Source: Kribbella sp. VKM Ac-2569
GTDB lineage: Bacteria; Actinomycetota; Actinomycetes; Propionibacteriales; Kribbellaceae
Assembly (NCBI RefSeq): GCF_004216905.1
Contig: NZ_SGXJ01000010.1
Coordinates: 62,001 to 126,000 of the forward strand
Length of the DNA stretch: 64,000 nucleotides
Direction: 5' to 3'
Each line of letters opens with the position of its first letter. The stretch's first letter is position 1. The notes below the pieces were generated by a model. That model did not search any database, was not told the DNA's origin, and saw only the letters and a list, made by a program, of their open reading frames with translations. This document shows positions 16,064 through 23,014 of this stretch, in pieces. The position numbers and the translations under genes were made by a program.

Positions 16064-17194
16064 ATGAACACCAACGAGAGCATCCGGCCCTTCACCGTCA
16101 CGATCGCCCAGGCCGACCTGGACGACCTCAACGCCCGCCTCGCGCGGACCCGCCTTCCCGAGGCCGCCCCGGGCGACGACTGGGACCTCGGCACTCCGAA
16201 CCACTACCTGAGCGAGATGGTCGACCGCTGGCAGAACGGGTTCGACTGGCGGGCGCAGGAGGCCCGGATGAACGAGTTCCCGCACTACCTGACCGAGATC
16301 GACGGGCAGACCGTGCACTTCATCCACGTGCCGTCCGAGGTCGAGGGCGCGACCCCGCTGCTGCTGACCCACACGTACCCGGGTTCGTTCGCCGACTTCC
16401 TCGACATGATCGGCCCGCTCACCGACCCGGTCGCGTACGGCGGATCCGCCGAGGACGCGTTCTCGGTCGTCGTACCGTCGATCCCCGGCTTCGGGTTCAG
16501 CACGCCGCTCGTCGACCGCGGCTGGACGATGGCGCGAGTGGCGCGGACGTTCGACACGCTGATGCGGCGCCTCGGGTACGAGTCGTACGGCGCGCACGGC
16601 TCGGACGCCGGCGCGATGGTCGCGCGGGAACTCGGCGTACTCAACCCGCCCGGATTCCTCGGTCTGCACGTCCTGCAGCTGTTCTCGTTCCCGTCGGGCG
16701 ACCCGGCCGAGTTCGAGAAGTTCACGCCGGCGGATTACGCGGCGCTGGAGCACCTGCAGTGGTTCCAGTCGGTCGGCGGGTACAACGCGATCAACTCGAC
16801 CCGCCCGCAGACCGTTGCCGTCGGCATCTCCGACTCGCCGGTCGGGCAGCTCGCCTGGAACGAACTCTTCAACAACTTCGGCAACGGCACCAGCCTGGTC
16901 ACCCAGGACCAGATCCTCACCGAGGTCTCGCTCTACTGGTTCACGAACACCTCGGCCGCGGCCGGCCGGTACCACTACGAGGAAGCGAACTCCGGCGCCG
17001 AGCCGCAACTCAACCACGCCCCGACCGGCGTCGTCGTCTTCGCCGACGACTTCAAGACGATCCGCCCGCTGGCCGATCGCGACAACACGAACATCGTGCA
17101 CTGGTCCAACTACGACAAGGGCGGCCACTTCGCCTCCCTCGAGCGCCCCGATGAGGTCACCGCAGACCTCCGCAAGTTCTTCCGCAACCTCTGA
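16064..17194 (+). CDS. Epoxide hydrolase family protein (EHN plus alpha/beta hydrolase)
   Basis: A 376-aa enzyme that would open epoxides with water. Residues 1-110 form the EHN domain (IRPFTVTIAQADLDDLNARLARTRLPE, WDLGTPNHYLSEMVDRWQNGFDWRAQEARMN). The hydrolase core has HTYPGSFADFLDMI (oxyanion HxYP-like), the nucleophile Asp in GAHGSDAGAMVAREL and the His in DKGGHFASLERP. The short in-frame ATG at 16034 lies inside the operator palindromes, so ATG 16064 is preferred. Divergent from the WYL regulator and followed by a strong terminator, so monocistronic. The natural substrate is unknown. Confidence 0.88.
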   Translation: MNTNESIRPFTVTIAQADLDDLNARLARTRLPEAAPGDDWDLGTPNHYLSEMVDRWQNGFDWRAQEARMNEFPHYLTEIDGQTVHFIHVPSEVEGATPLLLTHTYPGSFADFLDMIGPLTDPVAYGGSAEDAFSVVVPSIPGFGFSTPLVDRGWTMARVARTFDTLMRRLGYESYGAHGSDAGAMVARELGVLNPPGFLGLHVLQLFSFPSGDPAEFEKFTPADYAALEHLQWFQSVGGYNAINSTRPQTVAVGISDSPVGQLAWNELFNNFGNGTSLVTQDQILTEVSLYWFTNTSAAAGRYHYEEANSGAEPQLNHAPTGVVVFADDFKTIRPLADRDNTNIVHWSNYDKGGHFASLERPDEVTADLRKFFRNL

Positions 17195-17202
17195 TCCTGA
17201 GT

Positions 17203-17231
17203 GAAAGGCCGGCCCGGCGGGCCGGCCTTTC
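17203..17231. terminator. Strong bidirectional stem-loop terminator
   Basis: A perfect 13-bp stem, GAAAGGCCGGCCC, with a 3-nt loop and its complement GGGCCGGCCTTTC. It lies between the convergent epoxide hydrolase and caspase genes and overlaps the caspase stop codon. The A-run and T-run at the stem base serve both directions. Confidence 0.85.
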
Positions 17232-19953
17232 AGCCGTTGGTGTCGATGACGCCGATCTCCTTCGGGCCAGAACTGTCGAGTACGTCGATCCCGGGCTCGA
17301 AGAACCGGCTGAGATAAATCCGCTGCCCATCCGGACTGACCGCGATCCGCGCGGGCAGCCCCAGGTTCTTGGTCAGCGATCCGACGACCTTGTTGCCGCC
17401 GACGTCCACAACGTGAACCGTGTCGTCGTTGCCCGACCGCCCGAACACATAGAGGTGCTTGCCATCGTTGCTCGTGGCACCCGCTGTGATCGGCCCCGGC
17501 AGGTCGTCCGGCTGCGGCTTCGACACCCCGGCCTTCGTGTTGATCACGGCGTACGTCGCACGTGAGACAACGTAGAGCGCTCCGTCGGGTCCGGGGACAA
17601 GATCACGTGGCTCCTCGCCGACCGTGATCGGGCTCCGGGCCGCCTGCCGGGATTTGGCGTCGATGACCGCGACAGCGCCCGCGTCCTCGGACGAAATGTA
17701 GAGCCGGCCGCGGTCGTCGATCGCGACATCCGTCGGAGTGGGTCCCGCGGCAAGCGGTCCGCCGACCGTCGCCAGCGTCTCCGTGTTGATCTCGGTGATC
17801 GTCGCCGCCTTCTGGCTGAGCACGAACAAGCGGTGCGTGGCGGTGCTCAGTGCGAACTTCGTCGGCCCGGGCGCGACGGCGATCGGCTGACCGACCACGG
17901 TCCAGTTGGCGGAATCGATCACCGAGACCGAGTTCGAATTCGAGTTGGCGACGTACAGCCGGGATCCGTCGGGCTCGACGATCAGGTTGCTCGGGAACTC
18001 GCCGACCTCGAGTGGATCGCCAACGCGTTCCTGGGTCGTCGTACTGAACCTCATCACGCGGCCGTTCTCGACGTCGGTCGCATACAGGAACCGGTCGTCC
18101 GGGCTGACCGCGAGACCGACCGCCAGCGGAGTCTGAGGAGCAGGCGGTACGACGTTGATCGCGACGATGCCGACGACCGCGGGCGCAAGGAGGGCGGCCG
18201 CGGTGATCCAGCGGCGGAATGGCTTACCGGGCCGGAGCATCACGGTTGCGACGCCGAGAACGAGCCAGACTGCGAGCAAGGCGATCGCGACGAGTTGCTG
18301 CAGGTCGGTTTCGCTCTGGAACCGGAGGAAGCCGAACAGAACCACGAACCCGCTCACGACCCAGCCGACCAGGAACTGACGGTTGAAGTGAATCAGCGGC
18401 CCAGCGATCGTGACCTCAGCCGTGAGTAGGTAGAGGAGCACCACGTTGAGCGGATGCACTCTGCTGTGTCGATCGAAGTACAGCAGGATCACGAGCGCCA
18501 GGACTGCCGCCACGGCGCCAAGCCCGATCAGCAGCTTGTGTGGTGGGTTTCTCATTGGCGGCGTACGGCGGAATCGAAGCAGGCCGATGACGCCGGCGGC
18601 CAGCCACGCCACGGACGCAATCAAGTACCAGGTCGCCGGCAATGGGTGCAGGTCCGACCGGAGGTCGCGCGTGACCCAGCCGGTCGCCATAGCGGTCGCC
18701 AGGAGCGCCGGCCCGGCCAGTCCGACGGCGAACGCGGTCGCGTTCCCGCGCAGCCTGACCACCGCCGGGACGACGGCAACCGCTAGCGCTGCTACGACAA
18801 TCATTTCCCAGATGCGCGCTGTCGCGAGGACCGCGCAGACGACTTGCGCGGCGGCGGCGATCACGGCCAAGCCCAGGATCGGCCAGTCCAGGTCCGGCAG
18901 ATGGAAACGGCCGTGCCATCGCCTAACGGTCGCTCGCGCCGCCGCTCCGAACGTCGGCCCGGTGGTGCGTCTAGGCGTCGGTGTGGTGCTCGGTTGCGGG
19001 CGGACAGGTGGTGGCGGGTTGTCGAGGTACGCCTGCGCTGCGGCCGCGACGCTCCGGCTGTCGTCGTCCCGGAGTAGCTCGAGATGCTCGCGCGCGGTAC
19101 GGCGTACCAGCTCGTTGTTTGCCTGTAGCAACTGACCTAGCGGTGCTAGCGCCGTCTGACGAATCTCGGCGAGCGGACTCTTGATCGCGCTCGCGAGATA
19201 CTCGGGAAGCGTCCAACGCGGGTTGGAGGCAACGACCGTCCGGCCCTCGGTCTCGGCGAACTGGCGCGGTCGCTGGGCGGGCTGCTCAGCGGTGACAGCC
19301 TTGTAGGTGTAGTCGTACAGCTCGTCGGTCGTGACATCGCCGTCGGCGTCCAGGTCGGCGGCACCGGTACGCAGACCTTCGATCAAGTGGTGCGTGAACA
19401 CAGAACGGGGCGCATCGCCGTGGATCTGGCTGCCTTCGAAGGCGTACTGCGTGGAGTCCGACGCGGTCAGCACCGTACGTCCGCGACCGCCGAGCGCTTC
19501 CCTCGTATGCACGGCCGAGTCCGCCTTGGCGAACCGTTGTACGGCGTACGCACCGCTGTAGCAGCAATCCAGGATCAGGATCTTCTGCCGCGACGTACTC
19601 TCCGACACCGCCTCGTCCACGAGCTGCGCCGACAACGCAGTGAATCGCAGACTGTCGCGGACGGTGTCCTTCATCGCCAAGTACAGCCGCCCGTTGTCGT
19701 CCTTCAGACCGTGCCCGCTGAAGTAGAGCAGCGTCAGGTCGTCACGCTCACCCGCGGCGTAGAAGTCCGCGATCGCCTTGCCCACCTCATGTGTCGGCTT
19801 GTTGATCAGCACCTGTACGTCGAACCCGGCGACCGCTGGATCCTCGAGTACCTCGGCCAACGCCTCGGCGTCCTGAGCCGGCGCGGCCAACCGGCGCAAC
19901 CCGGCGTCCTGGTACTCGTACGTGGCCACCAGCAAGGCCCGGCGCTGCCCCAT
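17230..19953 (-). CDS. Transmembrane caspase-like protease with C-terminal YVTN beta-propeller
   Basis: A 907-aa three-part protein. Residues about 1-240 are a caspase (peptidase C14) domain: RALLVATYEYQDAGLRRLAAP, the catalytic His81 in LLYFSGHG and the catalytic Cys in LILDCCYSG (Cys131 most likely). Residues about 240-310 are helical, HEAT-like (IRQTALAPLGQLL, VRRTAREHLELL). About 350-600 hold eight to ten transmembrane helices. The final 300 residues form YVTN/NHL repeats (DDRFLYATDVENGRVMRF, GSRLYVANSNSNSVSVID, DGKHLYVFGRSG), predicted outside the membrane. So a cytoplasmic protease is tied to an external propeller. It follows the EACC1 gene by 3 nt, the arrangement described for actinobacterial conflict systems. 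Signal and targets are unknown. Confidence 0.88.
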   Translation of the reverse strand: MGQRRALLVATYEYQDAGLRRLAAPAQDAEALAEVLEDPAVAGFDVQVLINKPTHEVGKAIADFYAAGERDDLTLLYFSGHGLKDDNGRLYLAMKDTVRDSLRFTALSAQLVDEAVSESTSRQKILILDCCYSGAYAVQRFAKADSAVHTREALGGRGRTVLTASDSTQYAFEGSQIHGDAPRSVFTHHLIEGLRTGAADLDADGDVTTDELYDYTYKAVTAEQPAQRPRQFAETEGRTVVASNPRWTLPEYLASAIKSPLAEIRQTALAPLGQLLQANNELVRRTAREHLELLRDDDSRSVAAAAQAYLDNPPPPVRPQPSTTPTPRRTTGPTFGAAARATVRRWHGRFHLPDLDWPILGLAVIAAAAQVVCAVLATARIWEMIVVAALAVAVVPAVVRLRGNATAFAVGLAGPALLATAMATGWVTRDLRSDLHPLPATWYLIASVAWLAAGVIGLLRFRRTPPMRNPPHKLLIGLGAVAAVLALVILLYFDRHSRVHPLNVVLLYLLTAEVTIAGPLIHFNRQFLVGWVVSGFVVLFGFLRFQSETDLQQLVAIALLAVWLVLGVATVMLRPGKPFRRWITAAALLAPAVVGIVAINVVPPAPQTPLAVGLAVSPDDRFLYATDVENGRVMRFSTTTQERVGDPLEVGEFPSNLIVEPDGSRLYVANSNSNSVSVIDSANWTVVGQPIAVAPGPTKFALSTATHRLFVLSQKAATITEINTETLATVGGPLAAGPTPTDVAIDDRGRLYISSEDAGAVAVIDAKSRQAARSPITVGEEPRDLVPGPDGALYVVSRATYAVINTKAGVSKPQPDDLPGPITAGATSNDGKHLYVFGRSGNDDTVHVVDVGGNKVVGSLTKNLGLPARIAVSPDGQRIYLSRFFEPGIDVLDSSGPKEIGVIDTNG

Positions 19954-19956
19954 GGC

Positions 19957-20316
19957 TCAGCTCGCTTCGTGCCTGCGCAGAAACGCCTCGATCAACTGCC
20001 GCTGCTCGTCGTCCGAGGCCGCATCCACCTCGATCGACTCGTCCCCCACGGTCAGCTTCACCCGCTGCCCCGCCGTACGACGTCCCAGCCAGTCCCGTAG
20101 TACCGCAATCAGCAACGGCACCATCCCACCCGCACCACCCAACGCAACCGCGACCGCCCCCACCGCAGCCGCGTCCCCCTTGCTCCCGTCAGGCACCGAC
20201 GTCAGCACGTCACGCGTCTCGAACTGTTGCTGCAACTCCCGCCGCAACTGCCGAATCCCCCGATCCGCCACCTCCGGATCAACATCCACCAACACCACAT
20301 CAATCCAAGCCCCCAC
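19957..20316 (-). CDS. Effector-associated constant component EACC1-like protein
   Basis: A 119-aa protein. Its layout matches EACC1: strand-helix IDVVLVDVDPEVADRGIRQLRRELQQ, a small variable loop, a Gly/Ala-rich hydrophobic helix (AAVGAVAVALGGAGGMVPLLIAVLRDWLGRR) and a C-terminal strand pair and helix (RVKLTVGDESIEVDAASDDEQRQLIEAFLRRH). EACC1 proteins are known as small constant partners encoded before variable effectors such as caspases. Here the caspase gene starts 3 nt after its stop, so they are co-translated. The start is GTG 20316 behind a GGGGAGGGG ribosome site. The family call is from memory of the motif pattern; a profile search would settle it. Confidence 0.72.
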   Translation of the reverse strand: MGAWIDVVLVDVDPEVADRGIRQLRRELQQQFETRDVLTSVPDGSKGDAAAVGAVAVALGGAGGMVPLLIAVLRDWLGRRTAGQRVKLTVGDESIEVDAASDDEQRQLIEAFLRRHEAS

Positions 20317-20435
20317 AACCCACCCCTCCCCAAGCTCGCGCTAATAGTCCTCGACAACCCCGCCCTTCCGCAACGGTAAGTAGCCACCCACTTCCAACCC
20401 GCACCCACCCAACCGCGCCAGTGCCACACATACAG

Positions 20436-20467
20436 GGAGCCCGGAGCGCCAAAGCACCCCGGGCTCC
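20436..20467 (+). terminator. Stem-loop of unclear role
   Basis: GGAGCCCGG, a 14-nt loop, CCGGGCTCC, followed by TTT. It looks like a plus-strand terminator, but no plus-strand gene ends here. It may end a small unannotated RNA or insulate the two divergent operons. Confidence 0.4.
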
Positions 20468-20635
20468 TTTGAGCTCCACCCATCTGGAGGGACGTCCGGG
20501 CAGAGCCTCCTCCACCGGCCAACACACCCCCAGCCGGCGCTCACCCCCAACTCACCCACCTCGAAACTACGCCCACCCCACCCACCCGACAACACCCCTC
20601 ACCCCTGTGGATAACTCATCTCCTGAACAGGGCGT

Positions 20636-20651
20636 CACTCATATTCTGATG
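20636..20651 (+). promoter_or_regulatory. Antitoxin promoter -10 within a palindrome
   Basis: CTCAT-ATTCTG-ATGAG has perfect 5-bp arms; the -10-like TATTCT (20640-20645) lies inside it. Antitoxin proteins usually repress their own promoter through such sites. The start codon is 30 bp downstream. Confidence 0.45.
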
Positions 20652-20680
20652 AGAAGGGCCGCCAACCGGGAAGGACCACG

Positions 20681-20971
20681 ATGGACTCCGAAGAAGCGTC
20701 ATACCTGCTCCCCGACGGAGAACGCGTCTGGGTGATCAGGACCTCCACCGCCGCTGACCTCCTACCCCAAATGCTCGAACGCTTCCGCTTCGGTCATTCG
20801 GACCCACTCATCTTCGGCGAAGCAGGCCGACCCGAAGGCGTAGTAGTCCCCTTCGAACTCTGGCGCGCCCTCGACACCCGCGTCTTCGACGAGGACGGTT
20901 TCGACACCACCTACACAATCGAACGCGCCCGCCTGTCCGACCCCCGCCCGTCAATCCCCATCGAAGAATGA
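20681..20971 (+). CDS. Phd/YefM-like antitoxin, possible orphan
   Basis: A 96-aa protein whose core (VIRTSTAADLLPQMLERFRFGHSDPLIFGEAGRPEGVVVPFELWRAL) is nearly the Phd/YefM fold: a strand, helix A, and PxxxxxxxxPEGVVVPFE, the dimer strand. It is clearly paralogous to the next gene, which retains the same PLIFG...GxPEGVVVPFE segment. The C-terminal neutralising region differs, and no toxin gene of its own follows; a decayed toxin fragment at 22828 may be its lost partner. The start ATG follows GGGAAGGACC, a good ribosome site. Likely regulates its own promoter. Confidence 0.72.
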   Translation: MDSEEASYLLPDGERVWVIRTSTAADLLPQMLERFRFGHSDPLIFGEAGRPEGVVVPFELWRALDTRVFDEDGFDTTYTIERARLSDPRPSIPIEE

Positions 20972-21014
20972 CGAGGTCATTTAGTCTGGGGCGAAAGCTA
21001 GCGAGGGAGTTCAG

Positions 21015-21368
21015 ATGTCGACGGAGACGCCGCAGGACCGGCCCAATGGCGACCGGGTCAATGTGATCGATACGGCCACCGCCGCGCACAACCTGCCTCG
21101 GATGCTGCAGCGATTCCGCGCAGGTCAGGCTGAGCCACTGATCTTCGGCGACGAGGGACAACCAGAAGGCGTGGTCGTCCCCTTCGAGCGGTGGGAGCTG
21201 CTCGAAGAGCTGGCAGCGGATGCCGAGCAGGCCGCGGAGATTCGCGAGGTCACCCGACAGCGCTTGGCGACTAACCGCGTCGAGGACTACGTCTCGGCCG
21301 ACGAACTCGCCGCGGAGTTCGGATGGAACCTCGACAGCGACGACGAGCCGCCCGCGGCACCACGATGA
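21015..21368 (+). CDS. Phd/YefM-like antitoxin paired with RelE-like toxin
   Basis: A 117-aa antitoxin. Residues 14-65 (RVNVIDTATAAHNLPRMLQRFRAGQAEPLIFGDEGQPEGVVVPFERWELL) form the DNA-binding/dimer domain shared with the gene upstream. The C-terminus is acidic (VSADELAAEFGWNLDSDDEPPA), suited to wrap a basic toxin. Its stop overlaps the toxin start by 4 nt (ATGA), the usual coupling. A GAGGGAG ribosome site precedes ATG 21015. Confidence 0.8.
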   Translation: MSTETPQDRPNGDRVNVIDTATAAHNLPRMLQRFRAGQAEPLIFGDEGQPEGVVVPFERWELLEELAADAEQAAEIREVTRQRLATNRVEDYVSADELAAEFGWNLDSDDEPPAAPR

Positions 21369-22009
21369 CGGCCAAGTATCACCTGATCCTCGATCCGGAG
21401 CTCCGGGACGAGCTTCGTGAGCTCCAGGCCCGTGCCCAAGCGGACCCAAACGGTGCTGCAGCCAAGCAGTTCGAAGCAGCTCGCGTCGCGCTCAGCGCCC
21501 TGCGCGAAGGCCGTGAGGCCGAGTTCGCCGGCGAGCGCCTCGGCCGTTCCGACAATCATCCGGATCTTCGTGACTGCGCCGAGATCAAGATCCCGGTCGT
21601 GGAGGAGTTCAACCGGCGCGGGCGGCGGATGGGACCTTCGCACCGAGTCACCTACCGGGAGTTCGAGGGCCCGACCGAATCGTCCCTACCGGTGCGGCAG
21701 GTCGTCGCCTTCGCGCCCCGCAAGGACGGCGAGATCTTCGACGTGACAGCCAACCGCCTCGGACGCTCCAAGGGCGTCGCCCTCGACGAGCTCGACCACC
21801 TCCCGACAGTCCGCCCCGTAACCGGCCCCGACAAAGAGGCCGACCGCCTCATCACGCCGCCGCGCATGCAACTACCCCCGGACCTGGCCCAAGCATTCAA
21901 GGCCTTGGAGGGCCTACCTCCACCCACCAGCACCCCACCAACAACCACGAATCACCCACCCGCAGCTCAACGCCATACCCCAAACCGCGGCCCTTCCCAG
22001 AGCAAGTGA
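21365..22009 (+). CDS. RelE/ParE-like toxin with long C-terminal tail
   Basis: A 214-aa protein, longer than the usual 85-110 aa of RelE-type toxins. The core (about 50-140) has ALREGREAEFAGERLGRSDNHPDLRDCAEIKIPV, HRVTYREFEG and RQVVAFAPRKDGEIFDVTANRLGR, matching the RelE pattern of an Arg-rich beta sheet (RVxYxx, VVAFAxR). The last 60 residues are a Pro/Thr-rich unstructured tail. Such toxins usually cleave ribosome-bound mRNA or poison gyrase; which applies is unknown. ATG 21365 overlaps the antitoxin stop. Confidence 0.7.
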   Translation: MTAKYHLILDPELRDELRELQARAQADPNGAAAKQFEAARVALSALREGREAEFAGERLGRSDNHPDLRDCAEIKIPVVEEFNRRGRRMGPSHRVTYREFEGPTESSLPVRQVVAFAPRKDGEIFDVTANRLGRSKGVALDELDHLPTVRPVTGPDKEADRLITPPRMQLPPDLAQAFKALEGLPPPTSTPPTTTNHPPAAQRHTPNRGPSQSK

Positions 22010-22189
22010 ACCGGGCTTCGGCACCAGCGGCCCTCCCCACGGCCTTGCCGAATCGATCCTCGAACGTGGCCCCAGCCAGCGGCGCCGTCACCGCCCAGCC
22101 CTCCCCCCAGCCACCCTCAACCACCGCCCGCCGCGGCATCCCGCCCGGCAGAGAGCATTAGCCAATCTCCGCCTGTCTGTAGAGCCGGG
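22010..22189. other. Intergenic, no feature seen
   Basis: This 180-bp C-rich stretch lies between the convergent toxin and CYTH genes. I see no coding signal and no clear terminator hairpin. Confidence 0.4.
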
Positions 22190-22726
22190 TCACTCCGCGA
22201 ACCGGAGCTCGCCGATCGCACTCAGATCGATCCCGTAGCGGGCGTACACCTTGGTGGTGTTCTCACCCGTGAGGTCGTCTTCGGACACACCCAACATGCG
22301 ACCAAGCTCAATGACATGTTCCCGAGAACGCCCCTCGATCTCGAGGTACGGCGGAATCAACGGCCACCAGTCGAGCTCCAACTGAGCACCTGCCAGCTCG
22401 AAACTCGTCCGCCGATTCTCCTGGTACGACTTCGGCTCGAACCCGATGCGTCGCAGCAACTCGTTGGTGGTCTCGAAGTCCCCAACCGCCACCTCGGTCT
22501 CCGTCGTACCGTCGATCCCGTCGTGCGCGATCTCCTTCACCGTCAACGTCACCGCCGTGCCGGTGTCCCGCAACCGAATCCACCGCGACCGATCCCCAGC
22601 CTCAACGTCATAGACGTACCGCCGCATCAGCCGATCCCCAACACGACGCCCTCCCAGGAACAGGATCTTGCCCGCCACCTCATCCGGATCGACATCCAAT
22701 ACCTTGCCCTCGAACTCGATCGGCAT
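22190..22726 (-). CDS. CYTH-domain protein (class IV adenylate cyclase/triphosphatase-like)
   Basis: A 178-aa CYTH (triphosphate tunnel) protein. The defining ExExK signature is IEFEGK at residues 2-7. Other tunnel strands follow: RRYVYDV, SRWIRLRDTGTAVTLTVKE, TTETEVAVGDFETTNELLRRIGF, RRTSFELAGAQLELDWWPLIPPYLEIEGRS. The family includes CyaB-type cyclases and thiamine or inorganic triphosphatases; the PYLEIEG ending resembles CyaB-like members. ATG 22726 is preferred over 22747 because AGGAGAG lies just before it and the EXEXK motif is then at the N-terminus. Why it sits beside toxin genes is unclear. Confidence 0.85.
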   Translation of the reverse strand: MPIEFEGKVLDVDPDEVAGKILFLGGRRVGDRLMRRYVYDVEAGDRSRWIRLRDTGTAVTLTVKEIAHDGIDGTTETEVAVGDFETTNELLRRIGFEPKSYQENRRTSFELAGAQLELDWWPLIPPYLEIEGRSREHVIELGRMLGVSEDDLTGENTTKVYARYGIDLSAIGELRFAE

Positions 22727-22827
22727 CCCGCTCTCCTTCCGCGCCATATTAAGCCGCCAGCTTCCGAAACCCGATCCCCCACAGCCCGAGAATCCCCACC
22801 GACAACCCCCGCCCTTGCGAGGCCACG

Positions 22828-22962
22828 ATCTACACCCGACTCACCTACATCGAGTTCGAAGCCGAGGACGACGGGCCGCCTCACCGCGAGGTGGCCACCT
22901 TCGCCCAACGAGCCAACTACCGGCCATTCACAGACGCGGGGCCCGCCCGGCTTGGCGACCAG
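22828..22962 (+). pseudogene. Decayed RelE-like toxin fragment
   Basis: In one plus-strand frame this segment reads TRLTYIEFEAEDDGPPHREV, then ATFAQRANYRPFTDAGPARLGD. It aligns residue by residue with HRVTYREFEG...RQVVAFAPRKDGEIFDVTANRLGR of the toxin at 21365. It has no start codon, no ribosome site and no antitoxin before it. It is therefore the remains of a second, paralogous toxin gene. The 22727-22827 stretch before it holds nothing recognisable. Confidence 0.6.
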
Positions 22963-23014
22963 AATCGACGACGCGACGAGCGCTGCTGGCCATCCGCCTC
23001 GGACCGGCTCGTCA

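Larger units (their letters stand above)
20317..20680. other. Divergent intergenic region with hairpin and promoters
   Basis: A 364-bp non-coding stretch between the EACC1 gene (minus) and the first antitoxin-like gene (plus). It holds the EACC1 upstream region, a stem-loop at 20436-20467, a long C-rich tract (20470-20600) with no gene, and the antitoxin promoter with its palindrome at 20636-20651. Confidence 0.5.

Noticed and set aside
22727..23014. CRISPR or other array in the C-rich spacer around the toxin remnant
   Set aside because: No repeated unit of regular spacing could be found.
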